This document shows positions 19,973 through 29,031 of a DNA stretch of 64,000 bases, piece by piece. The stretch is taken from the NCBI GenBank assembly GCA_946480695.1, contig CAMLKG010000004.1:154934-218933 (forward strand). The letters are read 5' to 3'. The DNA is from an uncultured Cellvibrio sp. (GTDB lineage: Bacteria > Pseudomonadota > Gammaproteobacteria > Pseudomonadales > Cellvibrionaceae). Each line of letters starts with the position of its first letter. Position 1 is the first letter of the stretch. The notes beneath the pieces were generated by a model. It worked only from the letters and a program-made list of their open reading frames with translations, had not been told where the DNA came from and searched no databases. Both the position numbers and the translations under genes were made by a program.

Positions 19973-20698
19973 TCAAAAATCGCCCCATAAATACTGCACC
20001 AAACTGATTGCTGCAACGGGTGCGGTTTCTGTGCGCAACACGCGTGGACCGAGGGTGAGGGCATCGAAATTTCTTTCTGCCGCCTGGGCAATTTCACTTT
20101 CGTTTAAGCCACCTTCCGGACCAATTAACAAGGTAACGCTGTGTGGCCGTTGTTCAGCGGGAAGGGTTTTGCTATCGCGGTGATGGAGTACGAAACGCAA
20201 ATCGGAATTGACAGTTGTTAACCATTCGGCGAATTGCTGTGGCTGTGCGAGTTCAGGGAGCAAATTGCGCTGGCATTGCTCGCAGGCACTGGTGAGGATG
20301 TGTTGCCAGCGGTCCATGGTTTTTTCCTGGCGGTCGCCACTGATTTTAACTTCCGTGCGTTCGGTCATTAACGGGGTAATTTTTGTTACGCCGAGTTCAG
20401 TGGCTTTTTGCAGTACCCATTCAAAGCGTTCACCGCGGGAAATCCCTATCGCCAATTCGAGTTGCAGGGGAGATGCGCGATTGTCCGCGGTGTGTTCTGC
20501 CACCCTGACAACAACCTGTTTTTTTTCCACTTCATAAATGGATGCGGCATATTCGCCGCCGCTGCCATTGAATAAAACCAATTCACGTCCCGCTTGCATA
20601 CGCAGCACTTTACTTAAATGATGGGACGCGGCCTCTTCCAGTTGCACTAATTCACCGGTTAATAACGCTTGCTGGGTAAAGATTCGTGGAATACGCAT
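19973..20698 (-). CDS. rsmE: 16S rRNA m3U1498 methyltransferase RsmE
   Basis: A SPOUT-family enzyme that methylates N3 of U1498 in 16S rRNA. 241 residues: N-terminal PUA-like domain (HHLSKVLRMQAGRELVLFNGSGGEY) and the C-terminal knot with LLIGPEGGLNESEI and LGPRVLRTETAPVAA, the SAM-binding loops. Its start is two bases after the stop of the next upstream gene (20701), so it is the last gene of a four-gene unit. Confidence 0.96.
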   Translation of the reverse strand: MRIPRIFTQQALLTGELVQLEEAASHHLSKVLRMQAGRELVLFNGSGGEYAASIYEVEKKQVVVRVAEHTADNRASPLQLELAIGISRGERFEWVLQKATELGVTKITPLMTERTEVKISGDRQEKTMDRWQHILTSACEQCQRNLLPELAQPQQFAEWLTTVNSDLRFVLHHRDSKTLPAEQRPHSVTLLIGPEGGLNESEIAQAAERNFDALTLGPRVLRTETAPVAAISLVQYLWGDF

Positions 20699-20700
20699 AG

Positions 20701-21771
20701 TCAGTGTTCAGTGGTAAGTGATAATTCCTTGCTGCCAGGTGCGAGCGCGGATTGTAAAAATAAATTAGCCGCAGCGGTGTGTTGGGTAAGCGCGTCGGCG
20801 GCGAGCAGAATGGCGCCGGCGGTCCAGGTTGTTTTTTCGCGCGGCCAGATAACCTGGTCGCGAAAATTAAATCCGGTCCAGTAACCGCCATCCCCATCCA
20901 TAAACTGGTGGAGCCAACTGAATAAATTAACAGCCCTGGCATGTTCCCCCGCCGCGAGCAATGCGAGGGTCAACTCACAGGATTCGGCTACAGTGACCCA
21001 GGGCTCATCGCTTACGCAACGACAACCTACATTATTTTCAACAAATATTTGCCATTTATTTTCTATCCGTTGTTGTGCTGCTTTGCCTTGCACCACACCG
21101 GTAAGGATTGGATAAAACCAGTCCATCGAGAAACGGGTTTTAGGTTCCCAGGTACGATCAAAATATTCCGGGTGGTAACGCAAGCTATGGCCAAGCTTCT
21201 GGTGCGCGCTGCGCCAATGGATTGCATTTAACTCCAACCGCTCCGCGCACAGGATGGCGCATTCCAGGCTTTTATAAATGGAACTGGATGCTGTCACCAG
21301 CGCATCTTTCCTGGCGCTGCCATCTTCCGCTACCGCCCAATAAATTTCCCCGGTGGGGGATTGGTAATCCAGCACAAAATCAATCGCTTTTTTTAGCACC
21401 GGGAAAAAACGCTGCAAAAAACCCTCATCTTGCGTGATTAGGAAGTGATGCCATATTCCGGTGGCGATATAAGCGATAAAATTGGTTTCGCGATGGCTTC
21501 TATCAACTGGCCGGCCATTAAAATAATTTGCCCACCAGCTTCCGTCATCCAATTGTTCTCCCGCCAGCCATTCATAGGCGCGTTGCGCCGAGGCATATTC
21601 CCCGCCGATAGTTAAGCCCATGGCGGCTTCGATATGATCCCAGGGATCGGCCTTGCCTTGGGCAAACCAGGGAATACAACCGTTAGGCAATTGTGTACGC
21701 AAAATATAATTAACGGTGGGGCGCAACAGGCCTTCGGGGAAAAAACCCTTGCTAAGCAATAAATTTTTCAC
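20701..21771 (-). CDS. Alpha-barrel (prenyltransferase/squalene-oxidase-like repeat) protein
   Basis: 356 residues with repeated GG/DGSW-type helical motifs (RTQLPNGCIPWFAQ, EQLDDGSWWANYF, SPTGEIYWAV, DGDGGYWTGF), suggesting an alpha/alpha toroid like terpene cyclase or prenyltransferase barrels, often annotated 'prenyltransferase'. I see no DDXXD or DXDD catalytic motif, so enzymatic activity is not shown; glycoside-processing barrels are an alternative. The start is GTG at 21771, overlapping the methyltransferase stop as GTGA. It probably acts with the two upstream genes. Confidence 0.7.
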   Translation of the reverse strand: MKNLLLSKGFFPEGLLRPTVNYILRTQLPNGCIPWFAQGKADPWDHIEAAMGLTIGGEYASAQRAYEWLAGEQLDDGSWWANYFNGRPVDRSHRETNFIAYIATGIWHHFLITQDEGFLQRFFPVLKKAIDFVLDYQSPTGEIYWAVAEDGSARKDALVTASSSIYKSLECAILCAERLELNAIHWRSAHQKLGHSLRYHPEYFDRTWEPKTRFSMDWFYPILTGVVQGKAAQQRIENKWQIFVENNVGCRCVSDEPWVTVAESCELTLALLAAGEHARAVNLFSWLHQFMDGDGGYWTGFNFRDQVIWPREKTTWTAGAILLAADALTQHTAAANLFLQSALAPGSKELSLTTEH

Positions 21772-22553
21772 GGAATGCTCCTTTCTTTTACAGTGATGTT
21801 TTCCTGTATCCCTTTTTGCACAGGAGCGGATTCGGTAATGCCTTTTATGTCATCTTTTTTAAAATACATCACCACACTTTTCCCCATAATTGGATTGAGG
21901 ATTTTTTCCAGCGTTTGGGTGAGCCAGGGCTTTTGCATTAAATCCCATACCAGCAAACGATGATAGGCTTTGACCAATGGATTGGTATCCTGTGTGCGCC
22001 AGCAGAGGCATTTAAGCCACCAGAACGGTGAATGCAGTGCGTGCGCCCAGTGGCGGCGATAAAAATGAAATCCCAGGTTTTTAATGTCATTGCGCAGGGT
22101 TTTGCCATTAAAAATCCTGATATGCCCGCCGTCTACCTGATGATATTCATCGCTTAGCCACCAGCAAATTTTTTCCGGCCAGTAACGCGGAACCGTTACT
22201 GCCAGCAAACCACCGGGTTTTAATATGCGATTTATTTCGGCCAATACGGCCTGGTAATCGGGAATATGTTCCAGCACTTCGCTGCAAATAACCTTATCGA
22301 TGCTGGCATCCAAAAAAGGTAAACAGGTTGCATCCGCTTGCTGCAAATAAAATGCTTTTTTTGCGTCGGGTTGAACAAAGGGCGCAAAGCGCGAGCGCGC
22401 CGTTAACAAATCATTGAAATTTAAATCCACCGCAAGCGCATTCACCTCGGCATGGAGGTAAACATTGATTGCGTGGCGGCCTTCGCCGCAACCGAGGTCC
22501 AAAACATGGTCGCCAGCGGCGAGCGGGAAATCCTCAAAATTAATTGTGAGCAT
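21768..22553 (-). CDS. Class I SAM-dependent methyltransferase
   Basis: 261 residues with the Rossmann motif VLDLGCGEGRHAINV, acidic motif AVDLNF, VICSEVLEHIPDY and ILKPGGLLAVTVP (Methyltransf_11 type). The substrate is unknown. It is two bases downstream of the glycosyltransferase and overlaps the barrel protein, so the three are expected to act on one product, possibly a glycolipid or lipid-linked sugar. Confidence 0.85.
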   Translation of the reverse strand: MLTINFEDFPLAAGDHVLDLGCGEGRHAINVYLHAEVNALAVDLNFNDLLTARSRFAPFVQPDAKKAFYLQQADATCLPFLDASIDKVICSEVLEHIPDYQAVLAEINRILKPGGLLAVTVPRYWPEKICWWLSDEYHQVDGGHIRIFNGKTLRNDIKNLGFHFYRRHWAHALHSPFWWLKCLCWRTQDTNPLVKAYHRLLVWDLMQKPWLTQTLEKILNPIMGKSVVMYFKKDDIKGITESAPVQKGIQENITVKERSIP

Positions 22554-22555
22554 GG

Positions 22556-23896
22556 CTATTGTTTCCCAGCCCGAGCATGGATTGTATGGAAATAAAATTC
22601 CTGCATTTTTTTACCGACACAATCCCAACTTAATTGCCGCACTATATGCGCGCGGCCACGCTCGCCCAATTGCCCACGCAGGTCCGGTTGTGCCATTAGT
22701 TCACGCAGAGCGGCAACCAGCGATTCCGTATCACCCGCTTTGACCAGGCGCGCCCCCTCCCCAACGACTTCTGGCAACGCGCCACCATCGCTGCAAACCA
22801 GGGGTACACCGCAGGCCATGGCTTCGGCAGCGGGTAAACCAAAACCTTCATAAAGCGATGGCACGACCGCGATGGTTGCGCGCGCATATTCCTCTACCAG
22901 TTGCTGGTTGCTAATGCCGGATTTGAATTGCACCGCATTGAGTAATTGCAAATTTTCCAATTCCTTTTGAGTGTCACCCTCTTTGTTTAACTTTCCGATA
23001 ACAATGAGTTGTAACGCCGGGAATTCAATGCGCAGTTGCGCCAGTGCGCGCAATAATATGCTTAAGCCTTTTAGCGGTTGATCCGAAGAAGCCGTAGTGA
23101 CCAGTGAAAATTCATGGCGGGCAATCCCGGCTATCGGCTTAAAAACAGCGGTATCAACACCATTGGGAATAATGTGGATGTTTTGCGCGGGCCGTGCAAA
23201 TGCTTGCTCAATGTCGTATTGCGACTGCACCGAGACAGTGACAACATTTTGCAAACCCTGAACAACTTTTTTTTGCATGGATAGAAAACTGTACCAGCGG
23301 TTTATCAACCAGCGTTGGCTTTTTCCCGTTGCGGCAGCCAGGGCGAGATCGCGGTCGCGCGTGATGGGATGATGCACGGTAGCGATGACGTTGACACCGC
23401 GCTTTTGCAAATCGAGCAAGCCGTAGCAAAGGCTTTGGTTATCGTGTACCACATCGTAAGATGGCTGGTGCTGCCTGAAATAATGTTGCACGCGGCGACC
23501 AAAGCAATAGGGTTCACCAAACGCGCCACTGAATTTGCTCCACCATTCATAGACATCGGTAAATGACAATAAATGTTTAAGGCGCAGTGCGCGGACCGGA
23601 TTGGGATGGGCGTATAAATCCAGGCTCGGGATTTTTATTAATTTTACGCGCGCATCGAGTTCGGGATAGGGCGGACCGGAAATCACATCTACACTATGGC
23701 CCAGCTCTACCAGGGCTTTGCTCAGGTAGTGCAGGTATATACCTTGCCCGCCCACATGCGGATGACTGCGATAACCCAGCAACGCAATGCGCAACTGGCG
23801 CCGTGTGTCATTTATTTTTTCCGCTGCCGATACATCGCCAACGCGATCACCATCGGTATTGTTATGGGCTTCGTATGCAAGGGGCAAATAAGACAT
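22556..23896 (-). CDS. Family 4 glycosyltransferase
   Basis: GT-B fold transferase of 446 residues. The N-terminal domain has IALLGYRSHPHVGGQGIYL and VATVHHPITRD-type sequence; the C-terminal domain has IIPNGVDTAVF and the GT4 signature VPSLYEGFGLPAAEAMACGVPLV. About 35 residues precede the domain; a shorter start is possible. First gene of the GT4-methyltransferase-barrel-rsmE group. The acceptor is unknown. Confidence 0.9.
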   Translation of the reverse strand: MSYLPLAYEAHNNTDGDRVGDVSAAEKINDTRRQLRIALLGYRSHPHVGGQGIYLHYLSKALVELGHSVDVISGPPYPELDARVKLIKIPSLDLYAHPNPVRALRLKHLLSFTDVYEWWSKFSGAFGEPYCFGRRVQHYFRQHQPSYDVVHDNQSLCYGLLDLQKRGVNVIATVHHPITRDRDLALAAATGKSQRWLINRWYSFLSMQKKVVQGLQNVVTVSVQSQYDIEQAFARPAQNIHIIPNGVDTAVFKPIAGIARHEFSLVTTASSDQPLKGLSILLRALAQLRIEFPALQLIVIGKLNKEGDTQKELENLQLLNAVQFKSGISNQQLVEEYARATIAVVPSLYEGFGLPAAEAMACGVPLVCSDGGALPEVVGEGARLVKAGDTESLVAALRELMAQPDLRGQLGERGRAHIVRQLSWDCVGKKMQEFYFHTIHARAGKQ

Positions 23897-24029
23897 GGAG
23901 CTGAATTACCTTAAAAGTTCTGCGCATTATAGGCACAGCGGCTAATCGGCTCCATTAAAAGCATCGGTTACTTGTGTCCGGGGACGAGTGCATCCAACAC
24001 GGATCACCACATGGCAATTGCGTTTTTAT

Positions 24030-25148
24030 CTAATCCTCCATCAAATTCCTGATCGGTGTTTTGAGAGCCTCGTCCGGTGTAGTTATTTCAGCGGGGACAC
24101 TTGTTGCTGTTGGAGATGTTTGATTATCCAGGTGTTCGTCGGCTACCACGTTAAAGCGCAGGATGCCGATCAATTGATCGGCGTCGGTTACTACGCGGAT
24201 TTGCCATTGCCCGATTGCGTTTTCCGGGAAATTGACTTTGTGGGTCCAGGCGCGATAGCCCGCCTCGCGTCCGCCGTTAATATCCAGCGGTACCTTATCG
24301 ACCTGCTCGCCATTCAATTGCCAGATATGGTGGATGCGCTCGTTCAGCCCGCGCGGGGCGTGGATGGCGGTGTAGGCGTAGAGGCCATTATGGAGTTCGG
24401 TTTCGCCAAGGGTTTTGAGGTTATTTTCCGGCGCACGGTTTTCATCGACGGATTGGGTGATGGCAACTTGCGTCAGCCATAGGGTGGCAGGGGGAACCCA
24501 GGGGCGTACCAATAGCCCTGCCAAGCCCAGCGCGGCGCCAAGCACCAGCGCGGATATCGCCTTTTGCCACCAGGAAAAACCTGACTCGCTGACCACACCG
24601 GATACCGCAATTAATAGCGCGATGGCCAGCGACCAATGGTAGCTCTCCGAGGTCGGCAGTTGGAAAATGATGGGTAAGGCGGTGAGCAATGCGGCGAAGA
24701 ACGTTAATCCATGGAACGCAAAATAAAGGATTCGACGCGGCGCCAGCCAGCGAAAATAAATGGGATCGATAAGCGAAATTATCGCGGCGAGTAATAGCAA
24801 GCTGGAGTAGATCGCTTGCCCGCTATTCCAGGCGGTGGTGATAAAAAAGAAAGGGATGACAAAAAACAGGCTTTCCTGGTGAACCAACTGTGCTGCGTAG
24901 AAAAAGAGCGGCTGGGGCAGCTGAAACCCGAACCAACTTTTTATCCAGTGGTGGACACTTTTTTCCATGAGCAGCCAGCACCAACTGGCCATGATCATTA
25001 TCGCAATGACTTTTGCCAGTTCCTGTTTGCGCTCCACCAGGAAAAAACTCGCTAATCCGGAAACCAAGCCAAATACCGGCATTGCCCAGGGAAAACGGTC
25101 TGACAACGCGATAACTTTTGGGGCGGCATCGCTAAGAAACTTAAACAT
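24030..25148 (-). CDS. DUF5924/DUF2914 family membrane protein
   Basis: 372 residues with several hydrophobic segments in the first 230 residues (for example WAMPVFGLVSGLASFFLV, IISLIDPIYF, LVLGAALGLAGLLV), then a soluble C-terminal domain (GLYAYTAIHAPRGLNERIHHIWQLNG to WQIRVVTDADQLIGILRFNV) that resembles DUF2914. The last 35 residues are Thr/Pro-rich. Function unknown. Monocistronic by spacing. Confidence 0.75.
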   Translation of the reverse strand: MFKFLSDAAPKVIALSDRFPWAMPVFGLVSGLASFFLVERKQELAKVIAIMIMASWCWLLMEKSVHHWIKSWFGFQLPQPLFFYAAQLVHQESLFFVIPFFFITTAWNSGQAIYSSLLLLAAIISLIDPIYFRWLAPRRILYFAFHGLTFFAALLTALPIIFQLPTSESYHWSLAIALLIAVSGVVSESGFSWWQKAISALVLGAALGLAGLLVRPWVPPATLWLTQVAITQSVDENRAPENNLKTLGETELHNGLYAYTAIHAPRGLNERIHHIWQLNGEQVDKVPLDINGGREAGYRAWTHKVNFPENAIGQWQIRVVTDADQLIGILRFNVVADEHLDNQTSPTATSVPAEITTPDEALKTPIRNLMED

Positions 25149-25248
25149 CCTTCACCTTTCAGAGTGACCAGCCAGGCATTTATTCAATGACAGCCAAACC
25201 CATCAAACTGCTCCAAGGCGTTATCTAATTTGCGATGCGGTACCTGTG

Positions 25249-25368
25249 TTAATGATCCCGTGTCGCTTCAAGCCGATGGTCGATTAGCATCATTAGCAAG
25301 CCCAATAACAAAAACAGGACTTTCACGCCGATTAGCAAGGTACTGGCAACTACACCGGAAACTACCAT
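25249..25368 (-). CDS. Small hydrophobic peptide, 39 residues
   Basis: An ATG at 25368 is preceded by AGGAG with a 7-base spacer. The peptide starts MVVSGVVASTLLIGVKVLF and continues with a Leu/Met run, giving one membrane segment, then a charged tail ending RLEATRDH before TAA. An in-frame ATG five codons earlier (25383) lacks a Shine-Dalgarno. I recognise no family. It lies alone between the RimK-like gene cluster and the DUF5924 gene. Confidence 0.55.
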   Translation of the reverse strand: MVVSGVVASTLLIGVKVLFLLLGLLMMLIDHRLEATRDH

Positions 25369-25492
25369 GATGTCGCTCCTCATGAATGGTACGCACAGAA
25401 AGGGGCCGATATAGGGTTACGACCACAAAAAACGGGAGGAATTTAATGGATGGCGGCTATACGAGATGCCGTTACGCGAGGCGGGATGGCTC

Positions 25493-26515
25493 TTACAAGC
25501 CATCGGCGGTGAAGGTTTTCATCACATAATCCACCCGCTGCTCAGCGGTGCGATGCATGCGCTCCTTGAGCGATTCGATATGGCGTAAACGCGGCAGCAA
25601 GCCGCGCCCGTTGGCTACCTGGATCGCAAGGCCGGGGCGGGCATTGAGTTCCAGCAATTGCGCGCCGCGAACCTTGTCCAGCACCAGGTCGGTACCGATA
25701 TAACCCAGCCCCGTCATTTCATAGCATTTGGAGGCCAGTAATAACCAGTTGCGCCAATCGCCAATCTGGATTTCATTAAGCGCGCGCTTGGTATCCGGGT
25801 GATGGGTAACGGGTTTTGAATGTTGTACGGCTTTTAATGCGCGGCCAGTGGCGATATCCAGCCCCACCCCCACCGCGCCCTGGTGCAAATTGGCCTTGCC
25901 GTCGGACTTGTGGGTGGCCAGGCGCAACATGGCCATTACCGGATATCCCCTGAAAATAATAATGCGGATATCCGGAACACCTTCGTAGGAATAATCCTTG
26001 AAATAATCATCGAACTGGATCAGGTCTTCCACAATCACTACGTCGGGTTTACCCCCCAAAGAGTAAAGGCCGGCCAGGGCGTTGGTCATGTGGCGGCGAA
26101 TGTCTTCAATGGTGATTTCCGCCCCGGATGATTTGATGAACTTGTCGCCGCGGCGACCAATGATGACCAGGATGCCCTTGCCACCCGATCCCTTGGCCGG
26201 TTTTACCGCAAAGGCTTCCAGCGCCATCAGCTTATCTTCGATGTGGGAAATCTCGTGCTGGGAATTAACCACAAAAAACAATTTGGGCGTGGCGACTTCA
26301 TACTCTTCCGCCAACAGCTTGGTTTTTAGCTTGTTATCGACCAGTGGAAACAAGCTGCGTGGGTTATAAGCCGCAATAAAATCATGGTTGCGGCAGTTCA
26401 TGCCGAGTATGCCCATGCGCTTCAGGCGCCAGGGGCTGACCCAGGAATTCCACCAGCGGGTAAAGCCGTTGGACGTGTCCGGAGTAACCGCGGGGGTAGA
26501 CGGCGCCTGGCTCAT
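25493..26515 (-). CDS. RimK-like ATP-grasp ligase (alpha-L-glutamate ligase-like)
   Basis: 340 residues; the ATP-grasp core shows FAVKPAKGSGGKGILVI, VIVEDLIQFDDYFKDYSYEGVPDIRIIIFRGYPVMAMLR and a metal-binding ending LLELNARPGLAIQ. Such ligases form amide bonds between an amino acid and a carboxylate. It overlaps the transglutaminase-like gene by ATGA. The three-gene set (ligase, 7TM transglutaminase-like, retropepsin-like) is a known conserved neighbourhood in proteobacteria; the product is not known to me. Confidence 0.88.
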   Translation of the reverse strand: MSQAPSTPAVTPDTSNGFTRWWNSWVSPWRLKRMGILGMNCRNHDFIAAYNPRSLFPLVDNKLKTKLLAEEYEVATPKLFFVVNSQHEISHIEDKLMALEAFAVKPAKGSGGKGILVIIGRRGDKFIKSSGAEITIEDIRRHMTNALAGLYSLGGKPDVVIVEDLIQFDDYFKDYSYEGVPDIRIIIFRGYPVMAMLRLATHKSDGKANLHQGAVGVGLDIATGRALKAVQHSKPVTHHPDTKRALNEIQIGDWRNWLLLASKCYEMTGLGYIGTDLVLDKVRGAQLLELNARPGLAIQVANGRGLLPRLRHIESLKERMHRTAEQRVDYVMKTFTADGL

Positions 26516-28077
26516 GCATCGGCCCCCTTGGTTGGATCTGTAAACTTGCCCTGCTCGGCATCCACCATGGCCCGGAAGCGACGCAGTTCAGAGAGTTTAT
26601 AACCGGTGTATTGCCCCATCAGCATAATCAGGGCGAGTGCCACCAGGTTCAGCTCGGGGAAGTTAAAGGTTAAATGGCCCACCAGTGACAGTTGCATCAA
26701 GGCATAGGCGAGCACGGCCACCAGCAAACTGCCGCCGCCTTGCACCATTACCTCTTTAGGTCCTTCTTCCTCCCACAGGATGGACATACGCTCGATAGTC
26801 CAGGCGATGATGATCATCGGGAAAAAGGTGATCGTCATACCGGTGTTAAAGCCCATCTGGTAGCCGATCAGGCTGAGTGCGGAAATGATAAAGATCACCA
26901 GCACCACCAGCGTCGCAATCCGCGAAATAAGCAGCAGGTTCAGCCTCGACAGGTAGGTGCGCAGCACCAGGCCCATCGCCACCACCGTGACGAAACTCAC
27001 CACCCCCAGCACCAGCGAGGTTTGCAGGAACGCCATAGCGATCAGGATGGGCATAAAGGTGCCCGAGGTTTTGAGGCCGATAATAATGCGCATGAATACC
27101 ACTACCAGCGCCCCCACCGGCAGCAGCAGCAGCAATTTGAACATGCTCTGCTCTTCAATCGGCAGATGCTGGATGCTGAGCACACTGAATGCGCTCTCCT
27201 TGTATTGGGCTTTGATCAGGTCCAGCGCCGGCACCGTCTGGTGGATCATGGAGAAGCTCACGCGGGAGCGGTTACCGCCCGCCACATCGAGTATGGACTC
27301 GCCACCGGTGTGCCACAGCAACAGGTTTTCCGGTACGCCCTGTTCGCCGGTGGTGGGGTTAAACAATACCCAGTCCCGGCCATCGTAAACCTGCACCAGG
27401 CGAGTCAAATTCTGGTGGCGACGGGCATCTTCAAGGTACAGGCCCAAGGCCGGGCGGGCGGGGATTCCCGCCTGGTTTACCAGCTTCTCCACCAGTGCCG
27501 AGCGATCCGTCTGGGCGGACAACAGCAGTGCGGCATTTTGATCGAGGTTATCGTTATTGAGTTGCTTGATCAGTTCACGGGTCAGGCTTTGCGGGCTGCT
27601 GGACTTGGCCAGGGCGGTGTCCAACACCTGCTGGGCAGCGGTTTCCTGGGAGGGGCCATCCCAATCGGCATGGTTGGCCAGGGGCTGCTCCAGCGGTAAC
27701 GCTGCCGATGCGTTTTCCTCCACCGCAATAAACTGGGTTTTGTAATAGATGGTTTGCGGACCCACCGCTTCACGCTTGGTCCATTCACCGCGGCGCACTC
27801 CGTTTTCCGCGACTACGGCGTACCCGTAACCGGGCGCGGCGGCCTGCTCGCTGAAGCTGCGATAACCGGGCGGGCTATCGGGCAGGCCGAGGCGCGCCGT
27901 TACCGGCTCACCGGTCGCATCAAAATCGATACGCGCCTCGATGAGCCACACCGGCTTTTGCACACCGGGGGTAAAGGGGATTTCCATCTGCACATGGCGC
28001 ATCCAGGCAGTGGCCAAACCAACCACAGCGAGCAAGCCAATAATGGTGTAAAAGGGAGCACGTGAAGGTCTTTTCAT
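26512..28077 (-). CDS. Inactive transglutaminase-like protein fused to a 7TM domain
   Basis: An N-terminal anchor (YTIIGLLAVVGLATAWM), a periplasmic part with a transglutaminase-like fold (LVEKLVNQAGIPARPALGLYLED, VYDGRDWVLFNPTTGEQG), and a C-terminal seven-helix membrane region (LLLLPVGALVVVFMRIIIGLKTSG onwards). The usual catalytic Cys of transglutaminases is not visible at the expected place, in line with the 'inactive transglutaminase' name of this family. I start at 28077 (MKRPSRAPF, preceded by AGGAAG); the frame is open to 28128. Confidence 0.88.
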   Translation of the reverse strand: MKRPSRAPFYTIIGLLAVVGLATAWMRHVQMEIPFTPGVQKPVWLIEARIDFDATGEPVTARLGLPDSPPGYRSFSEQAAAPGYGYAVVAENGVRRGEWTKREAVGPQTIYYKTQFIAVEENASAALPLEQPLANHADWDGPSQETAAQQVLDTALAKSSSPQSLTRELIKQLNNDNLDQNAALLLSAQTDRSALVEKLVNQAGIPARPALGLYLEDARRHQNLTRLVQVYDGRDWVLFNPTTGEQGVPENLLLWHTGGESILDVAGGNRSRVSFSMIHQTVPALDLIKAQYKESAFSVLSIQHLPIEEQSMFKLLLLLPVGALVVVFMRIIIGLKTSGTFMPILIAMAFLQTSLVLGVVSFVTVVAMGLVLRTYLSRLNLLLISRIATLVVLVIFIISALSLIGYQMGFNTGMTITFFPMIIIAWTIERMSILWEEEGPKEVMVQGGGSLLVAVLAYALMQLSLVGHLTFNFPELNLVALALIMLMGQYTGYKLSELRRFRAMVDAEQGKFTDPTKGADA

Positions 28078-28130
28078 GGGATTTCTTCCTGGCAAGGCCG
28101 GCACCTGGCCAGCCCCGGGGTTAAGCAAGC

Positions 28131-28937
28131 CTAGTTTTTAGCGGCGCTGCTGGAGGCATCGCTACGTTGCAGGGGAGCGAGGTTATTACCGCTCACGTCC
28201 ACCAGCATCACATCGCGCAGCAGGTTACGGCCAATCAGGATGGGGTATTCGGAAGTGCTGCGATCCGCGAGGATGAATTCGCCTTTCTGCGTCAACTTGC
28301 CGATGGTAAAGCGGATTTCCACCACCGGCCTGCGGTCAGGGGTGGGGTTGGCGCTTTGCACCGTCTGGAACCGCAAGCGCTTGCGCTCCAGTACATGGGG
28401 TTCCCTGGTTTCCGGGTTATAAATGGTGAAGCGCACCCATTCCTCGCTATTGCGCTCGAACATCTGGATATTGCGCGCATCAATTACCGAATTGGCGGCG
28501 TTAGTGTTGATGCGCGCGTTCATTACCACATTTATCCCGGCGATCATGGTTTGCTCGCGCAGGCCGACGATTTGTTTATCGGTAAGCGGTTGCTCGGCGG
28601 CGGCTTTCCTGGCGGCGGTGGCGACCGGGGCCGGGCAGTTAACCTTCGGGGCCGGGCGTTCAATGATTTGCGGCCTGGCTTCCAGCGTTTTTTGCTGGGC
28701 CGCCACTTGCGCCTGTACCTGGTTCAGTTGGGCGAGGATCTGGCTTTGCTGCTGGCTTAATTGTTCATCCCGGGCTTGCTGCATGGCGATACATTGCCGG
28801 GCTGCCGCCAACTCCGCCTGGGTTTGCTGCTGGAGCTGGGCTTGATGGGTACAGGCACTGAAGGAACCGAGGGCGACCGCAACAAGGCCCAGTCGGCACA
28901 GGGTACGGTTTGAAATAAAAATATTTTGTTTCATCAC
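28131..28937 (-). CDS. Retropepsin-like lipoprotein (ATP-dependent zinc protease/RimB family) with altered active site
   Basis: 268 residues. A lipoprotein-type signal ends GSFSAC; a Gln-rich coiled-coil-like stretch follows (about 30-85), then the retropepsin-like domain (NARINTNAANSVIDARNI, WVRFTIYNPET, RRPVVEIRFTIGKLTQKGEF, YPILIGRNLL). In family members I know, the first motif reads as D-T-G; here it is N-T-N, so the aspartyl catalytic residue is missing. It is the first gene of the three-gene cluster. The fold call is good; proteolytic activity is doubtful. Confidence 0.82.
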   Translation of the reverse strand: MMKQNIFISNRTLCRLGLVAVALGSFSACTHQAQLQQQTQAELAAARQCIAMQQARDEQLSQQQSQILAQLNQVQAQVAAQQKTLEARPQIIERPAPKVNCPAPVATAARKAAAEQPLTDKQIVGLREQTMIAGINVVMNARINTNAANSVIDARNIQMFERNSEEWVRFTIYNPETREPHVLERKRLRFQTVQSANPTPDRRPVVEIRFTIGKLTQKGEFILADRSTSEYPILIGRNLLRDVMLVDVSGNNLAPLQRSDASSSAAKN

Positions 28938-29031
28938 AACAACCGGTGAAATGGTTATAAAAAGTTAAGTGCGCTAATTGTAGCCGCTGGGGACTGGTAA
29001 ACACACCCAAGCGCGCGCGTAAATGCTTTTT

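Noticed and set aside
25486..25505. GATGGCT/AGCCATC hairpin at the end of the RimK-like gene
   Set aside because: It spans the stop codon itself and has no T tract; probably coincidental.
26692..27699. 335-codon plus-strand frame
   Set aside because: Antisense to the transglutaminase-7TM gene; its His/Gln-rich sequence is what the complement of membrane codons produces, and the opposite strand has clear family motifs.
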